This document shows positions 33,452 through 42,289 of a DNA stretch of 64,000 nt, piece by piece; the first letter of the stretch is position 1, and each line of letters begins with the position of its first letter. Origin of the DNA: Alistipes provencensis (GTDB lineage Bacteria; Bacteroidota; Bacteroidia; Bacteroidales; Rikenellaceae); assembly GCF_900083545.1 (NCBI RefSeq), contig NZ_LT559262.1, positions 906,397-970,396 on the forward strand, given 5' to 3'. A program made the translations under genes and the position numbers. The notes under the pieces were generated by a model. It was not told where the DNA came from. It saw only the letters and a program-made list of their open reading frames with translations, and made no database searches.

Positions 33452-34904
33452 TGTTGTTACGGAGTTTGAAGATCATTGCGACCAAGACTGCCAGTGTCAC
33501 GGCACCACCCAGCAGGTAGGCCGCCGTACGGTTCTGCATGCCGAACATCAGCGGCGAGACAAAAATATAGCTGGCACAGACGTAGGTCATGACAAGCGCC
33601 GGAATCAGTCCCGGCCAGACGGCGCGCTTGCGGGAACGCAGGTAGGCGACGATCATCCAGAGCGTCACGGCCGCAAGGGTCTGGTTCATCCATGCGAAAT
33701 AGCTCCACATGGTCTGGAACGGCAGTCCGAAGATGATGAGCAGTCCCAGTGCGAACAACGGAATGCTGATGTAGATGCGTTTGCGCAGCGAGCGCTGTTC
33801 GACACCCATGAAGTCGGCGACGATCAGCCGCGCCGAGCGGAAAGCCGTATCGCCCGAGGTGATGGCGCAGGCCACAACGCCGAAGATGACGAAGACGGCC
33901 AGCACCGGACCCAGCGTCTTGTTGGCGATCACGTCGACCAGCACGGCGGCCTGCCCGCCGTATTCGGCAATGGCGTCGTTCAGTCCCCCGACATTGCCCC
34001 AGAAGGCCATGGCGATGGCGGCCCAGACGAGAGCGATGATCGACTCGGAGATCATGGCGCCGTAGAAAATCGAACGGCTCTCGCCTTCGCTGCGCATGCA
34101 GCGGGCCATCAGCGGCGACTGTGTGGCATGGAAGCCCGAAATAGCCCCGCAGGCGATGGTGGTGAAAAGCATCGGGACGATGGGGAAGGCTTTCGCATCG
34201 GCGATGCAGTTCTCGAAGGAGGTAAATTCCGGGATGGTATATTCCCCGCTGAAAAGCAGGACCACGAGGATGCCGACAGCCATGAAGAGCAGTGCGAAAC
34301 CGAAAACGGGATAGATGCGCCCGATGATCTTGTCCACGGGCAGCAGCGTGGCGGCGATGTAGTAGATCAGAATGATGCCCAAGATAATGAGCAGCAGCCA
34401 CGAGAAATTCCCGAAAGCGATACCTTCGAGCGCCGGGATGTCGAGCCGGTTGGCGACAAGCGACGCGGGCTGTGAAAGAAACACGGCTCCCACGAGAATC
34501 ATCAGTCCCGCGGAAAAGAGGCGCATGACAGCTTTCATGCCGTTGCCGAGGTACTTGCCGGCCGTTTCGGGTAGGCTCGCACCGTCGTGGCGAAGCGAAA
34601 TGACCCCGGCGATGAAATCGTGCGCCGCACCCATGAAGATGCCTCCGAAAGTAATCCACAGGAATGCCACGGGGCCGTAGGCAGCGCCGAGCACCGCGCC
34701 GAAGATCGGGCCGAGACCCGCGATGTTCAGCAGTTGGATCAGGAAGATGCGCCAACGCGGCAGGGGCACATAGTCCACCCCGTCGTACAATCGGCTGCAG
34801 GGTGTTTCGGCCTTCGGGTCGATACCGACGAGCCGTTCCAGATAACGTCCATAGGTAAAATAGGCTGCAACCAAAAGCGCGAGGCACACCAGAAAAGTAG
34901 TCAT
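33432..34904 (-). CDS. cstA: CstA-family carbon starvation transporter
   Basis: 490 residues from ATG 34904 (MTTFLVCLALLVAAYFTYG); an upstream in-frame start would run through the promoter and tRNA leader. CstA hallmarks include DGVDYVPLPRWRIFLIQLLNIAGLGPIFGAV..., GAAHDFIAGVISLRHDGASLP, SGFHATQSPLMARCM and FWGNVGGLN. CstA/BtsT proteins of E. coli import pyruvate and were first linked to peptide use in starvation. This shorter form is typical of Bacteroidetes. It is followed by the overlapping TPR-like gene. Confidence 0.9.
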   Translation of the reverse strand: MTTFLVCLALLVAAYFTYGRYLERLVGIDPKAETPCSRLYDGVDYVPLPRWRIFLIQLLNIAGLGPIFGAVLGAAYGPVAFLWITFGGIFMGAAHDFIAGVISLRHDGASLPETAGKYLGNGMKAVMRLFSAGLMILVGAVFLSQPASLVANRLDIPALEGIAFGNFSWLLLIILGIILIYYIAATLLPVDKIIGRIYPVFGFALLFMAVGILVVLLFSGEYTIPEFTSFENCIADAKAFPIVPMLFTTIACGAISGFHATQSPLMARCMRSEGESRSIFYGAMISESIIALVWAAIAMAFWGNVGGLNDAIAEYGGQAAVLVDVIANKTLGPVLAVFVIFGVVACAITSGDTAFRSARLIVADFMGVEQRSLRKRIYISIPLFALGLLIIFGLPFQTMWSYFAWMNQTLAAVTLWMIVAYLRSRKRAVWPGLIPALVMTYVCASYIFVSPLMFGMQNRTAAYLLGGAVTLAVLVAMIFKLRNNNAESLP

Positions 34905-34930
34905 ATCACAGGTTCGGGTCAGTTTTGACG

Positions 34931-34938
34931 CGAATATA
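34931..34938 (-). promoter_or_regulatory. Possible -7 box of cstA
   Basis: On the minus strand this reads TATATTCG, one base off TAnnTTTG, 27 bases upstream of the start codon. Confidence 0.35.
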
Positions 34939-35032
34939 GCAAGAAAAGAGAGAATTTTTGCAAATTTGTTGCGAGAAATAATTTTTTTTCGGATATTTGC
35001 AATCCCAAAGGGAACCTCGGTGTTCCTTGAAG

Positions 35033-35104
35033 GCTGAATTAGCTCAGCGGTAGAGCACTTCACTCGTAATGAAGGGGTCCCGAGTTCAAATCTCGGATTC
35101 AGCT
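35033..35104 (+). tRNA. tRNA-Thr (anticodon CGT)
   Basis: A full cloverleaf is visible: acceptor GCTGAAT/ATTCAGC, D arm AGCTCAGCGGTAGAGCA, anticodon stem CTTCA/TGAAG with loop CTCGTAA (anticodon CGT) and T arm with GTTCAAATC. CCA is not encoded. Its 3' part from 35061 on is the left attachment site of the genomic island, so the gene is restored intact by insertion. Confidence 0.95.
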
Positions 35105-35105
35105 C
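35061..35105 (+). repeat. attL of the island (45-bp direct repeat)
   Basis: The 45 bases beginning CACTCGTAATGAAGGGG and ending GGATTCAGCTC recur without mismatch at 48198-48242. They run from the anticodon loop to just past the tRNA-Thr 3' end. Confidence 0.95.
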
Positions 35106-35111
35106 AAAATA

Positions 35112-35150
35112 AAAAGACTGATAATCAAAGGATTATCGGTCTTTTCTTTT
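35112..35150 (+). terminator. Terminator just inside attL
   Basis: AAAAGACTGATAATC (35112-35126) pairs with GATTATCGGTCTTTT (35131-35145; one G-U pair) and is followed by CTTTT. It replaces the tRNA terminator displaced to 48279. Confidence 0.9.
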
Positions 35151-35213
35151 ATATCCCAATCCCTGAAATCCCCGGTTAAAACAGGGCCAAAAGAGGCATT
35201 TTCAGTAGAAAAT

Positions 35214-35238
35214 GGGTACCTATTTGGGTACCTATTTT
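35214..35238 (+). repeat. Tandem GGGTACCTATTT motif, left end of the island
   Basis: GGGTACCTATTT occurs twice in tandem. A matching pair, GTTACCTATTT then GGTTACCTG, lies inside the right end at 48097-48119 in the same orientation. They look like arm-type binding sites of the integrase. Confidence 0.55.
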
Positions 35239-35285
35239 AGTTGGTAACCCTCCTATTCCTTTTCATCTGATAATCCTGCAACAAT

Positions 35286-36488
35286 ATGATTATCAAGATT
35301 CAACCTATTTGCAAAAAGAACAAAATCAGAAAAGATGGCTGGGCTCCCATATATCTCCGGTTTACCTATAATGGAGAAAAAAGGTATATAAGCACAGGAA
35401 TCTATATTCGGACTGAGGACTGGAATACTGATAACCAGTGCTTTATAACTGAGAAGCCAGAAAATGAAGAACTCCGACTAAAGATTGAGAGCATCAAATA
35501 TAAATACCTCAAGCGGCTAAAGCAACTGGAAGCCTTGGATAAAGAAATCACGCTGGATGCCCTGCTTGATGAGAAAAAGGTAAGGACTACCGCCTATACA
35601 GCAAAAGAGTGCTTGGAACAGACCATCGAGCGGCTGGAGGTCTTAGGAAAATACAACTCCGCGTCAAAACATAAAGCACTCCTATCTCTGCTCCGACAGT
35701 ACAAATCCACACCTATTCGACTGGAGGAGATAGATATACAATTTCTGAATGATTTCGAACTATTTCTAAGGAAGCGAGGGAATCGGAATAATAGCATAGC
35801 GACCAATTTCAGTATTTTGAAAGCCGCCTATAACAAAGCTGCTGAGGAAGATAAATTTAAGTCTAAATCCAATCCCTTTACTAAATTCAAAGTGGGAAAA
35901 CTATGGACTGTAACTTCCAAGAGAGCTATCAGTAAGGAGGATATTCAACGTATCGAACAATACACCCCTCTTTCAAAAGCTCCTTATTTGGCATTAGCCC
36001 GTGATATTTTTCTGTTCAGTTACTATACAGCCGGAATTAATTTCTGCGATATCGCACGACTTAAACCGAAAAATATTATAGGTGAAAGACTCTATTACAC
36101 ACGGCACAAGACTGAGAAACTGCTATCCTACAAGCTGATGCCCAAAGCTCAGGAGATAATACAGAGATACCAGAAACCGGATTCTGAATACCTATTTCCA
36201 ATTCTCGACAGCAGTCATAAAACTGAGTTGCAAAAATTCAACCGGATTCACAAGTCCCTTGCGAAAACCAACAAAGCCCTCAAACAAATTGGCGAGGAAC
36301 TGAAAATCCCCGGCAAACTGACGACTTATGTTGCAAGGCACAGCTACGCAACAGTCCTCCGGAGGGCAGGAGTATCAACCTCTATTATCAGCAGTTCCTT
36401 GGGGCATAGTTCCGAGAAAGTCACACAGATTTACTTGGATAGCTTTGAAAATAAACAAATTGACGAAGCGATGCAAAACCTTGTATAA
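35286..36488 (+). CDS. Tyrosine recombinase/integrase of the island
   Basis: 400 residues. An N-terminal arm-binding domain (RFTYNGEKRYISTGIYI) and a SAM-like core-binding domain lead to the catalytic domain with ARDIFLFSYYTAGINFCDIARLK, RHKTEKLLSY (Lys), YVARHSYATVLRRAG (second Arg and His), LGHSSEKVTQIYLDSF (His and nucleophile Tyr). The position of the first catalytic Arg reads Asn-Phe-Cys, a deviation often met in Bacteroidetes integrases. It catalyses integration and excision at tRNA-Thr. A perfect terminator follows. Confidence 0.93.
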   Translation: MIIKIQPICKKNKIRKDGWAPIYLRFTYNGEKRYISTGIYIRTEDWNTDNQCFITEKPENEELRLKIESIKYKYLKRLKQLEALDKEITLDALLDEKKVRTTAYTAKECLEQTIERLEVLGKYNSASKHKALLSLLRQYKSTPIRLEEIDIQFLNDFELFLRKRGNRNNSIATNFSILKAAYNKAAEEDKFKSKSNPFTKFKVGKLWTVTSKRAISKEDIQRIEQYTPLSKAPYLALARDIFLFSYYTAGINFCDIARLKPKNIIGERLYYTRHKTEKLLSYKLMPKAQEIIQRYQKPDSEYLFPILDSSHKTELQKFNRIHKSLAKTNKALKQIGEELKIPGKLTTYVARHSYATVLRRAGVSTSIISSSLGHSSEKVTQIYLDSFENKQIDEAMQNLV

Positions 36489-36525
36489 AGTTAAGGGGAA
36501 CAGCAAAATTTCCCCTTAACTTTTG
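36488..36525 (+). terminator. Integrase terminator
   Basis: AAGTTAAGGGGAA (36488-36500) pairs perfectly with TTCCCCTTAACTT (36510-36522) and ends in T. It overlaps the last codon of the integrase. Confidence 0.88.
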
Positions 36526-36526
36526 C

Positions 36527-36534
36527 TATATTTG
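36527..36534 (+). promoter_or_regulatory. -7 box of the helicase-like gene
   Basis: TATATTTG fits TAnnTTTG; the first island palindrome (36534-36573) lies in the resulting leader, between it and GTG 36576. Confidence 0.5.
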
Positions 36535-36573
36535 CTCAGATAGAATCTATAATAATTATTAAACTAAGTGCGA
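36534..36573 (+). repeat. Island palindrome copy a
   Basis: Left arm GCTCAGAT, AT-rich centre ATCTATAATAATTATT, right arm AACTAAGTGCG (36562-36572). Lies between the integrase and the helicase-like gene. Confidence 0.45.
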
Positions 36574-36575
36574 CC

Positions 36576-38921
36576 GTGGGAAAGAAATCCAATGCATCTC
36601 AAAATACAGAGAAAAAAGACCTTGAACTTTTGCAAGATGGAGATATAGATGATATAGATACATCCGGAATTATTTTTAGTGAGTTCTCCCCCGCTACTGC
36701 GCCAGATAAGATAGAACAGCCCCAAAAGATAGCAACCAAACAAAATCAAGAAAGAGAACAAAATCCGGAGGTGCAATCTAAAAATATTCCTAATACCTAT
36801 GGGGATTTATTCGATACGTCCCAAGAGCAGTATTATGATTTTGACGAAGATATTTGGAAAGCTACCCCTATGGATACTCCGATAGATAGCTTGGAGAATC
36901 TGAGCCTTGAAATGGATTTTCCAACAGATTGGAGTGCATTAGAAGCTGAGCTAAGTGACCACACAAGCAATCTTGATCTGGGAATTGTTAAAACCAAAGT
37001 TAAATTTGAAACAGAAAGATTCACCTTATCTTCTTTTATCCAGAAAATGCCTCATGGCATAGTAGATAAGCAAATAGCAGGCATCGGAGCAACTACTCTG
37101 GAGATTAATTCAAAAAGAAATTCTATTATTGTAGTTCCGACAAAGATTTTGGCCTATAACAAATATGCAAAACATAAGGATATAACACTTTATGTCGGAG
37201 GAAAGGTCAATAGAGAGCGTAGTGCCACGAGTGATAAAGAGATAATAGGCTATCTTAAAGACGAGAATATTAAGCCTAAAAAATTCCTTGTGGTAGCAGA
37301 CAGCTTAGCCCGACTATTAGGGGTCATAGGCCAAGAGGCGTATAAGGATTATTTTCTAATGATTGACGAAGTGGATATGATTCAATCAGAGAGTAATTAT
37401 CGCCCGAAATTGGAATCTTTGATAGACTATTATTTTCAATTTTCACCCAAAAACAGATGTCTTGTAACAGCCACCTTGCGGGAGTTTTCCAATCCTCTTC
37501 TGCGGCAAGAATGTAAATTCAAACTTACATGGAAAGATAAACCCCAACGGGATATCAAACAATATTATACAGATGATTTGGATACTTTGACGGCACAGCA
37601 GGTTCAATCAATTCCTCAAACCGACAAAATAGTAATTGCCTTTAACTCCATCCGTCATTGCCTGAATATTATTAAAATGCTTTCCGAAGAAGCTCAAAAA
37701 GAGTGTGCAATTCTATGTAGCGATTCATCCAAAGAGGAGGCCGGGGATTATTATGCGGAGCTAACAAACACAAATCATCTTCCCCAAAGAATTAATTTCC
37801 TAACAAGCTGTTATTTTGCAGGGGTGGATATTGAAGACAGCTATCACCTTATCACGGTTTCCAATGCACACCAAAATTATCAAATGCTGTCTTTAGACAA
37901 GCTGACACAGATATATGGACGGTGCAGAATAGCCAAAGGTATATTAAGCGACACTATTATAGCGAATAGCCGTGATGATAGACAGACCAATGCCAATAAA
38001 AGCGATGAAGCAACCTTGTTAAAGCAAGTGGATGCAATACTCCAGTTACAAAAGGCCGCATCAGAATTAGGCAGTAAAGATGCAGACCTTGCAGATTTAT
38101 TCAAGGTAGTGAAAACTGCTATTCGAGAGAAAGCGGCTGTAAAACTTCCCAGAGAGGAACCTGTCAAACTCACCCGAGAAAATATTTACGGGGAAAGTGT
38201 TCCTGCCTACATGAATATCGACTATTTGGTTGAACGGCAAAAATTGTGTAATACAATTTATAACTCCAGCCGGAGTCTGAGTTTGGCATTGAAGAAACAG
38301 GGCCATACTGTCAGCTATGAATATAAACCAATGTCCTCTACAGCGACACAAGCCGAATCGGAATTATCCTATGAAAAAGAAGCCCGGGATATAATTGATA
38401 CTCAGCTACAGAAAGCCATCGAGGAAATCCGAGAAATTGCAAAACAAAAAGCAGGACTTTCAAAGGGCAATTTGGCTGAGTATCTTACGCAGAAAAGTTG
38501 TAAAGGCTATGTACAAAGACTGTATAAGCTCCGGGAACTGGCTGATGCTGAGACATTGATAGACAAATTATGGGAAATCCGCCATAGCGATAAAAGAGCT
38601 TATCATAACCTACAAAATGCCGCTGTATTCTGGGCTTTGGATGACAAGCATCCATTCAAACGGGATTTATTCAGGACATTTAAAATCGGCCGGAAATATA
38701 AGACCTCGGAAATCCATGAATTGCTTGCTCCTCTTGTGAAATATCACCTTCATAAGACTATTAAGCAACGTGCGGCAGTCAGTCTGCTGAAAGCCTTGTT
38801 TTTAATAGAAAGGCCCAAAACTTACCTCATAAAAGGCAAAAATCCCATGGGATTTAAGAAACACGGTAGTCTGAAAATCCCGAGGACAGAAGAAAATCTG
38901 CTGAAATATTTTGTGATATAA
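36576..38921 (+). CDS. SF2 helicase-like replication protein of the island
   Basis: 781 residues starting at GTG 36576. The first 130 residues are acidic and low-complexity (GDIDDIDTSG, YYDFDEDIWK). Helicase-like motifs follow: a degenerate P loop in DKQIAGIGATTLEINS, motif Ia VVPTKILAYNKY, motif II FLMIDEVDMIQ, motif III CLVTATLREFSNP and motif VI KLTQIYGRCRIAKG. This set, with GATT instead of GKT, recalls the origin-binding helicases of phages and herpesviruses (UL9 type). I infer a role in starting replication of the excised island. The C-terminal 300 residues are helical and unassigned. Confidence 0.65.
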   Translation: MGKKSNASQNTEKKDLELLQDGDIDDIDTSGIIFSEFSPATAPDKIEQPQKIATKQNQEREQNPEVQSKNIPNTYGDLFDTSQEQYYDFDEDIWKATPMDTPIDSLENLSLEMDFPTDWSALEAELSDHTSNLDLGIVKTKVKFETERFTLSSFIQKMPHGIVDKQIAGIGATTLEINSKRNSIIVVPTKILAYNKYAKHKDITLYVGGKVNRERSATSDKEIIGYLKDENIKPKKFLVVADSLARLLGVIGQEAYKDYFLMIDEVDMIQSESNYRPKLESLIDYYFQFSPKNRCLVTATLREFSNPLLRQECKFKLTWKDKPQRDIKQYYTDDLDTLTAQQVQSIPQTDKIVIAFNSIRHCLNIIKMLSEEAQKECAILCSDSSKEEAGDYYAELTNTNHLPQRINFLTSCYFAGVDIEDSYHLITVSNAHQNYQMLSLDKLTQIYGRCRIAKGILSDTIIANSRDDRQTNANKSDEATLLKQVDAILQLQKAASELGSKDADLADLFKVVKTAIREKAAVKLPREEPVKLTRENIYGESVPAYMNIDYLVERQKLCNTIYNSSRSLSLALKKQGHTVSYEYKPMSSTATQAESELSYEKEARDIIDTQLQKAIEEIREIAKQKAGLSKGNLAEYLTQKSCKGYVQRLYKLRELADAETLIDKLWEIRHSDKRAYHNLQNAAVFWALDDKHPFKRDLFRTFKIGRKYKTSEIHELLAPLVKYHLHKTIKQRAAVSLLKALFLIERPKTYLIKGKNPMGFKKHGSLKIPRTEENLLKYFVI

Positions 38922-38955
38922 AATGCTGATATGCAATAAAATACCCGTCAAAATA

Positions 38956-38987
38956 TTTGCAAAAGTCAAAAATTTTTCTTATATTTG
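38956..38987 (+). promoter_or_regulatory. Promoter of the winged-helix gene
   Basis: TTTG (38956-38959), 20 bases, TATATTTG (38980-38987) is a consensus Bacteroidetes promoter. The leader of about 160 bases contains AAGTGTGTTCG and, further on, CGAACACTT, a loose inverted pair that may be an operator. Confidence 0.65.
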
Positions 38988-39154
38988 TATTGTCTTTTAG
39001 GAGGTTAAGCCCTCCAACAATCAAAATATAAGTTTCATTTTTAAGTGTGTTCGCATTTTATGCGAATCTATATTACCTACTTATAAGATAATAAGGGGAA
39101 TATAAGGTAAGTATTATAGAATAGCCTAAAATACGAACACTTCTTTTGTAATCC

Positions 39155-39841
39155 ATGAAAAATTACACGGTTATTCAGAATGAGGCGGCTGAAAAACTGT
39201 CTCTCAATGATCTTTTTGTCTTCACAGTTCTCTCCATGACTGCCCATGATGACAATACCACAGATGTTACCTATGAACAATTAGCAGAGTTCACAGGAAC
39301 CTCCATAGGCTATATAAAGGACCATTTTGCTAAGAGATTGAAAAATAGCGAACTATGCGTTATTGAAGAATTTGTAAAGGCAAGTAGAAGACGAAAAAAA
39401 TATATTCTCCCATCCATTACAAGTAATTTCCGAATAATTCGAAAAGAATTAATTAATGACCGCTTCCTCAGTTCTGAAGAAAAAGGTTTCCTGATAGCAC
39501 TCTATTGTATTTCAGCCAATAACACTTTTAATATGGGACTACCTGCAGGTCAGGCTATAAAGAAACTGGGTATTTCAAAAACAGCCTACTACAAACACTT
39601 AAAATCTTTACAAGCTAAAGGTTATATAAACTTTGTTGGTGATTATCCTCAAAATCCTCAATATGCGAATAATCCCGAATCTTTAATGCTCACTTGTGAT
39701 TGGTTGGGCTATAAGAATTACAAAGAATGGCTACATAGACAGGAACCATTTGAACATGATACCCCAAAGTCCCTATTTATTATCTATCACACAAATATCT
39801 CAGTTAATTCATTATACAATAATACAACTAAGTGCGCATAA
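39155..39841 (+). CDS. Winged-helix DNA-binding protein of the island (Rep-like or regulator)
   Basis: 228 residues. Two helix-turn-helix stretches are apparent: DVTYEQLAEFTGTSIGYIKDHFAKRLKNS and GQAIKKLGISKTAYYKHLKSLQAKGY. Two winged helices in tandem are the plan of many plasmid initiators and also of some regulators. The copy b palindrome (AACTAAGTGCGC) overlaps its last codons. Role in replication or control of the island is inferred. Confidence 0.6.
   Translation: MKNYTVIQNEAAEKLSLNDLFVFTVLSMTAHDDNTTDVTYEQLAEFTGTSIGYIKDHFAKRLKNSELCVIEEFVKASRRRKKYILPSITSNFRIIRKELINDRFLSSEEKGFLIALYCISANNTFNMGLPAGQAIKKLGISKTAYYKHLKSLQAKGYINFVGDYPQNPQYANNPESLMLTCDWLGYKNYKEWLHRQEPFEHDTPKSLFIIYHTNISVNSLYNNTTKCA
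39799..39838 (+). repeat. Island palindrome copy b
   Basis: CTCAGTTAATTC at the left, ATTATACAATAATAC in the centre and AACTAAGTGCGCA at the right (39826-39838). It overlaps the end of the winged-helix gene. Confidence 0.45.
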
Positions 39842-39870
39842 GGGCTGGAGTATTTAACTCCTGCCCTTTT
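39840..39870 (+). terminator. Terminator of the winged-helix gene
   Basis: AAGGGC and GGAGT pair with ACTCC and GCCCTT (one T-T mismatch), followed by TT. Confidence 0.75.
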
Positions 39871-40012
39871 CCTTTCTAATCTCAGTCCTAAGCCCTGAGT
39901 AAGTATATTATTAATAAGACATAATTTACTGAGTCAAAGGAATCCAAAAATTTTATTTTTTTAATTTTTTTTCAGCTTTATCCGCACAAATCCATTTCAA
40001 TCCCCACATGAC

Positions 40013-40046
40013 CCCTCCCCGCCTACGGCGTGGGGGATAGTCCCCC
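40013..40046 (+). promoter_or_regulatory. Two mutually exclusive GC hairpins before the 90-residue gene
   Basis: CCCCGCC can pair with GGC and GGGG of 40027-40035, or GGGGG (40032-40036) can pair with CCCCC (40042-40046). Both use the same G run, so only one can form. It lies 30 bases upstream of ATG 40076 in an otherwise AT-rich stretch. Confidence 0.35.
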
Positions 40047-40075
40047 GTCACAACCCTTTAAAATCAAATTTTGGT

Positions 40076-40348
40076 ATGGAAAGTACTTTGAAATTCATCA
40101 AGACGTGGGAGGTTGCCCAGTTTAAAGCCCAGCAGGAGGTTGATAAGCTGGAAGTAAAGCGAAATCCCCACACAGGCAAGGTATTCTTCGTCTATGGCTT
40201 TGAAACAGGCCCTTGCAGCCGGAAAGTGGAAGAGGGGCTTCTGACAGACCCCGTAGTCTCTCAGGTGTGCAATGCCGAGACAGGGGAGATGTTTATGATG
40301 CTCCACCAGCGTGGAGAGGGAGGAGCACCTACATTGGCTGTGTTTTAA
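40076..40348 (+). CDS. Small island protein, unknown
   Basis: 90 residues (MESTLKFIKTWEVAQFKAQQ start). The pattern RNPHTGKVFFVYGFETG and CNAETGEMFMMLHQRGEGG suggests a small beta-rich fold. No family is recognised, though short proteins of this look are common in Bacteroidetes mobile elements. A bidirectional terminator separates it from the convergent MBL gene. Confidence 0.6.
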   Translation: MESTLKFIKTWEVAQFKAQQEVDKLEVKRNPHTGKVFFVYGFETGPCSRKVEEGLLTDPVVSQVCNAETGEMFMMLHQRGEGGAPTLAVF

Positions 40349-40357
40349 GTTTTATAT

Positions 40358-40388
40358 TAACAAGAGAGCTGAAAAAGCTCTCTTGTTA
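40358..40388. terminator. Bidirectional terminator
   Basis: TAACAAGAGAGCT and AGCTCTCTTGTTA form a perfect 13-bp stem between convergent genes. Confidence 0.88.
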
Positions 40389-40392
40389 TATT

Positions 40393-41493
40393 TTAATATT
40401 TCACAATATGTTCGATAAAACATGTTGTAGGGTCATTTGTCACTTGAATTGGATAACAATCTCTCGATAAAATGTCTGCTAAAACTTTACAGGACGGATG
40501 TTTGTGAGTATTATTCTTTCCGACGGAAATTATACAGGAAAATGAACCATTATCAAGCAATGATGGATTAAAACTTTTCAACGAGCCGTGATGGGGTATT
40601 TGGATAGTCCCAACATCGTAATATTTCTTGATTGCATTAATCCAATTTAAGATATTAGTGTCGATAGTGGCGTCTCCCGTGTATATACAACCAACATAAT
40701 GGGATATAATAGGACGACAAAAATGACAATACAAATATTGTATGTGTCGTCTAATGTAATATGTGTCTTTCTTAATTGGGCCAGAGTACATTAAAAGAGA
40801 ATTCTCATTTGTACCGCCAATGCTTTTGTCTTTGTATATAGCTCTAATCTTATTGCAAATGTGTGGTTTTGAAAGACTATCTGCTATATTATCTATATCA
40901 AAATCTTTGTCATCTTTAAATGCCTTTTCAAATAACGTCGTAATTAATTTACTTTTCGAGCCATCGTCATGATTATATGGAATAAATATCCAATCGGCAG
41001 AAACGGGAATACTGATTCCTTTTCCACTGTCTATTCTTTGTTCATCCTCTAAATTTTCAATAGAATATGGAGGTCTTTCCTCATTATTATAATAGTAGTC
41101 CCTCTCCCTATCTGCGGGCCTAATCCATATAATTTTAGCTCCATTGAAATATTTTTGGGGATTTAAAACAATATCGTAAAGATTTTTGTCCTCATAGGTG
41201 CTTAGAAAAAAGGCTTTCTGCTCTGGAGACATTAAAGGATAAATTACTGTTTGAATATCCTTAACGGTTTCTTTGAGTTTGGGTATTAAATTGATATGAT
41301 CTTCATCGAAATGGGATATGACCAAAATATTGATAATATCTTGGTGGTTAAAACTTTGCGCCACAACAGGTGCCAGTAGGTTCTTCCCAGATTTTGTCCC
41401 GCAATCATAAACCAAGTTGAAGTTATTAATTCTTTCAGAATAGAAAGCCCCTTGTCCTACCGGATGAAATGTGCGAATGATATTATCAGCCAT
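40393..41493 (-). CDS. ComEC-like metallo-beta-lactamase-fold protein
   Basis: 366 residues, no signal peptide. The metal motif is ISHFDEDHINLIPKL (HxDxDH form), followed by IYTGDATIDTN and IPHHGSLKSFN, then SVGKNNTHKHPS, the order seen in the hydrolase domain of ComEC/Rec2 proteins, here without a membrane part. Such stand-alone proteins probably cut nucleic acids or nucleotides and occur in defence gene clusters. It is the only minus-strand gene of the island, divergent from the Sak4-like gene across 55 bases, so it is likely an independent cargo gene. Confidence 0.72.
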   Translation of the reverse strand: MADNIIRTFHPVGQGAFYSERINNFNLVYDCGTKSGKNLLAPVVAQSFNHQDIINILVISHFDEDHINLIPKLKETVKDIQTVIYPLMSPEQKAFFLSTYEDKNLYDIVLNPQKYFNGAKIIWIRPADRERDYYYNNEERPPYSIENLEDEQRIDSGKGISIPVSADWIFIPYNHDDGSKSKLITTLFEKAFKDDKDFDIDNIADSLSKPHICNKIRAIYKDKSIGGTNENSLLMYSGPIKKDTYYIRRHIQYLYCHFCRPIISHYVGCIYTGDATIDTNILNWINAIKKYYDVGTIQIPHHGSLKSFNPSLLDNGSFSCIISVGKNNTHKHPSCKVLADILSRDCYPIQVTNDPTTCFIEHIVKY

Positions 41494-41548
41494 AATAAGT
41501 CTTTTTAGTCATCTAAATATACTATAAATAATTTAAATTTCACCTATC

Positions 41549-42289
41549 ATGTTAACCATCCGCCCCTCTACAAGACACCGTGCTAAAATCAAATTAGCCC
41601 TCCAAGGCTGTGCAGGTTCCGGGAAAACCTATTCAGCCCTTTTATTAGCCTATGGCATGACCTCCGACTGGTCTAAAATCGCCGTCATAGATTCAGAAAA
41701 TGGCTCTGCTGACCTCTATGCCCATCTGGGAAGCTACAATGTGGTCTCCCTCGGAGGAGACTACTCCCCGGAACACTACATCGAGGCTATCGCCCTCTGT
41801 GAGAATGCAGGCATGGAGGTAATCATCGTGGACAGTATTTCCCAATGCTGGGACTACCTGCTGGATTTCCATGCAGGACTGCAAGGCAACTCCTTTGCCA
41901 ACTGGGCCAAGGTCACACCCCGTCAGAATGCCTTCGTACAGAAAATCCTCCAATCCCCGGCACATATCATCTGTACCATGCGTACCAAACAGGATTATGT
42001 GCTCAATGAGAAGAATGGCAAGTTAGTCCCGGAGAAAGTAGGGCTGAAAGCCATGCAAAGGGATGGCATGGACTATGAATTTACCGTCGTCTTGGACATA
42101 GACCTCAAACACCATGTGCAGGCTTCCAAAGACCGGACAGGGCTATTCATGGGCCGTCCCGAATTTACCATCACTCCGAAAGTAGGCCAAGCCATTCTGA
42201 ACTGGTGCAACCTCAATTCCCAGCAAACTATCGTACAACCCCAAACATCCCAAAACTATGGAAACAGCACTCCAGCTCCATCCTGTTAG
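41549..42289 (+). CDS. Sak4-like RecA-fold ATPase (AAA_24)
   Basis: 246 residues. Walker A is LQGCAGSGKTYSAL, Walker B MEVIIVDSISQCW, and the tail has DLKHHVQASKDRTGLF. This is the compact RecA-fold ATPase found in phages and mobile elements, related to Sak4 single-strand annealing recombinases. It probably acts in recombination or replication of the island. Its end overlaps the DUF3871 gene by 32 bases. Confidence 0.72.
   Translation: MLTIRPSTRHRAKIKLALQGCAGSGKTYSALLLAYGMTSDWSKIAVIDSENGSADLYAHLGSYNVVSLGGDYSPEHYIEAIALCENAGMEVIIVDSISQCWDYLLDFHAGLQGNSFANWAKVTPRQNAFVQKILQSPAHIICTMRTKQDYVLNEKNGKLVPEKVGLKAMQRDGMDYEFTVVLDIDLKHHVQASKDRTGLFMGRPEFTITPKVGQAILNWCNLNSQQTIVQPQTSQNYGNSTPAPSC

Noticed and set aside
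35214..35238. Tandem motif as a short CRISPR or satellite repeat
   Set aside because: Only two units at each end, best explained as integrase arm sites.
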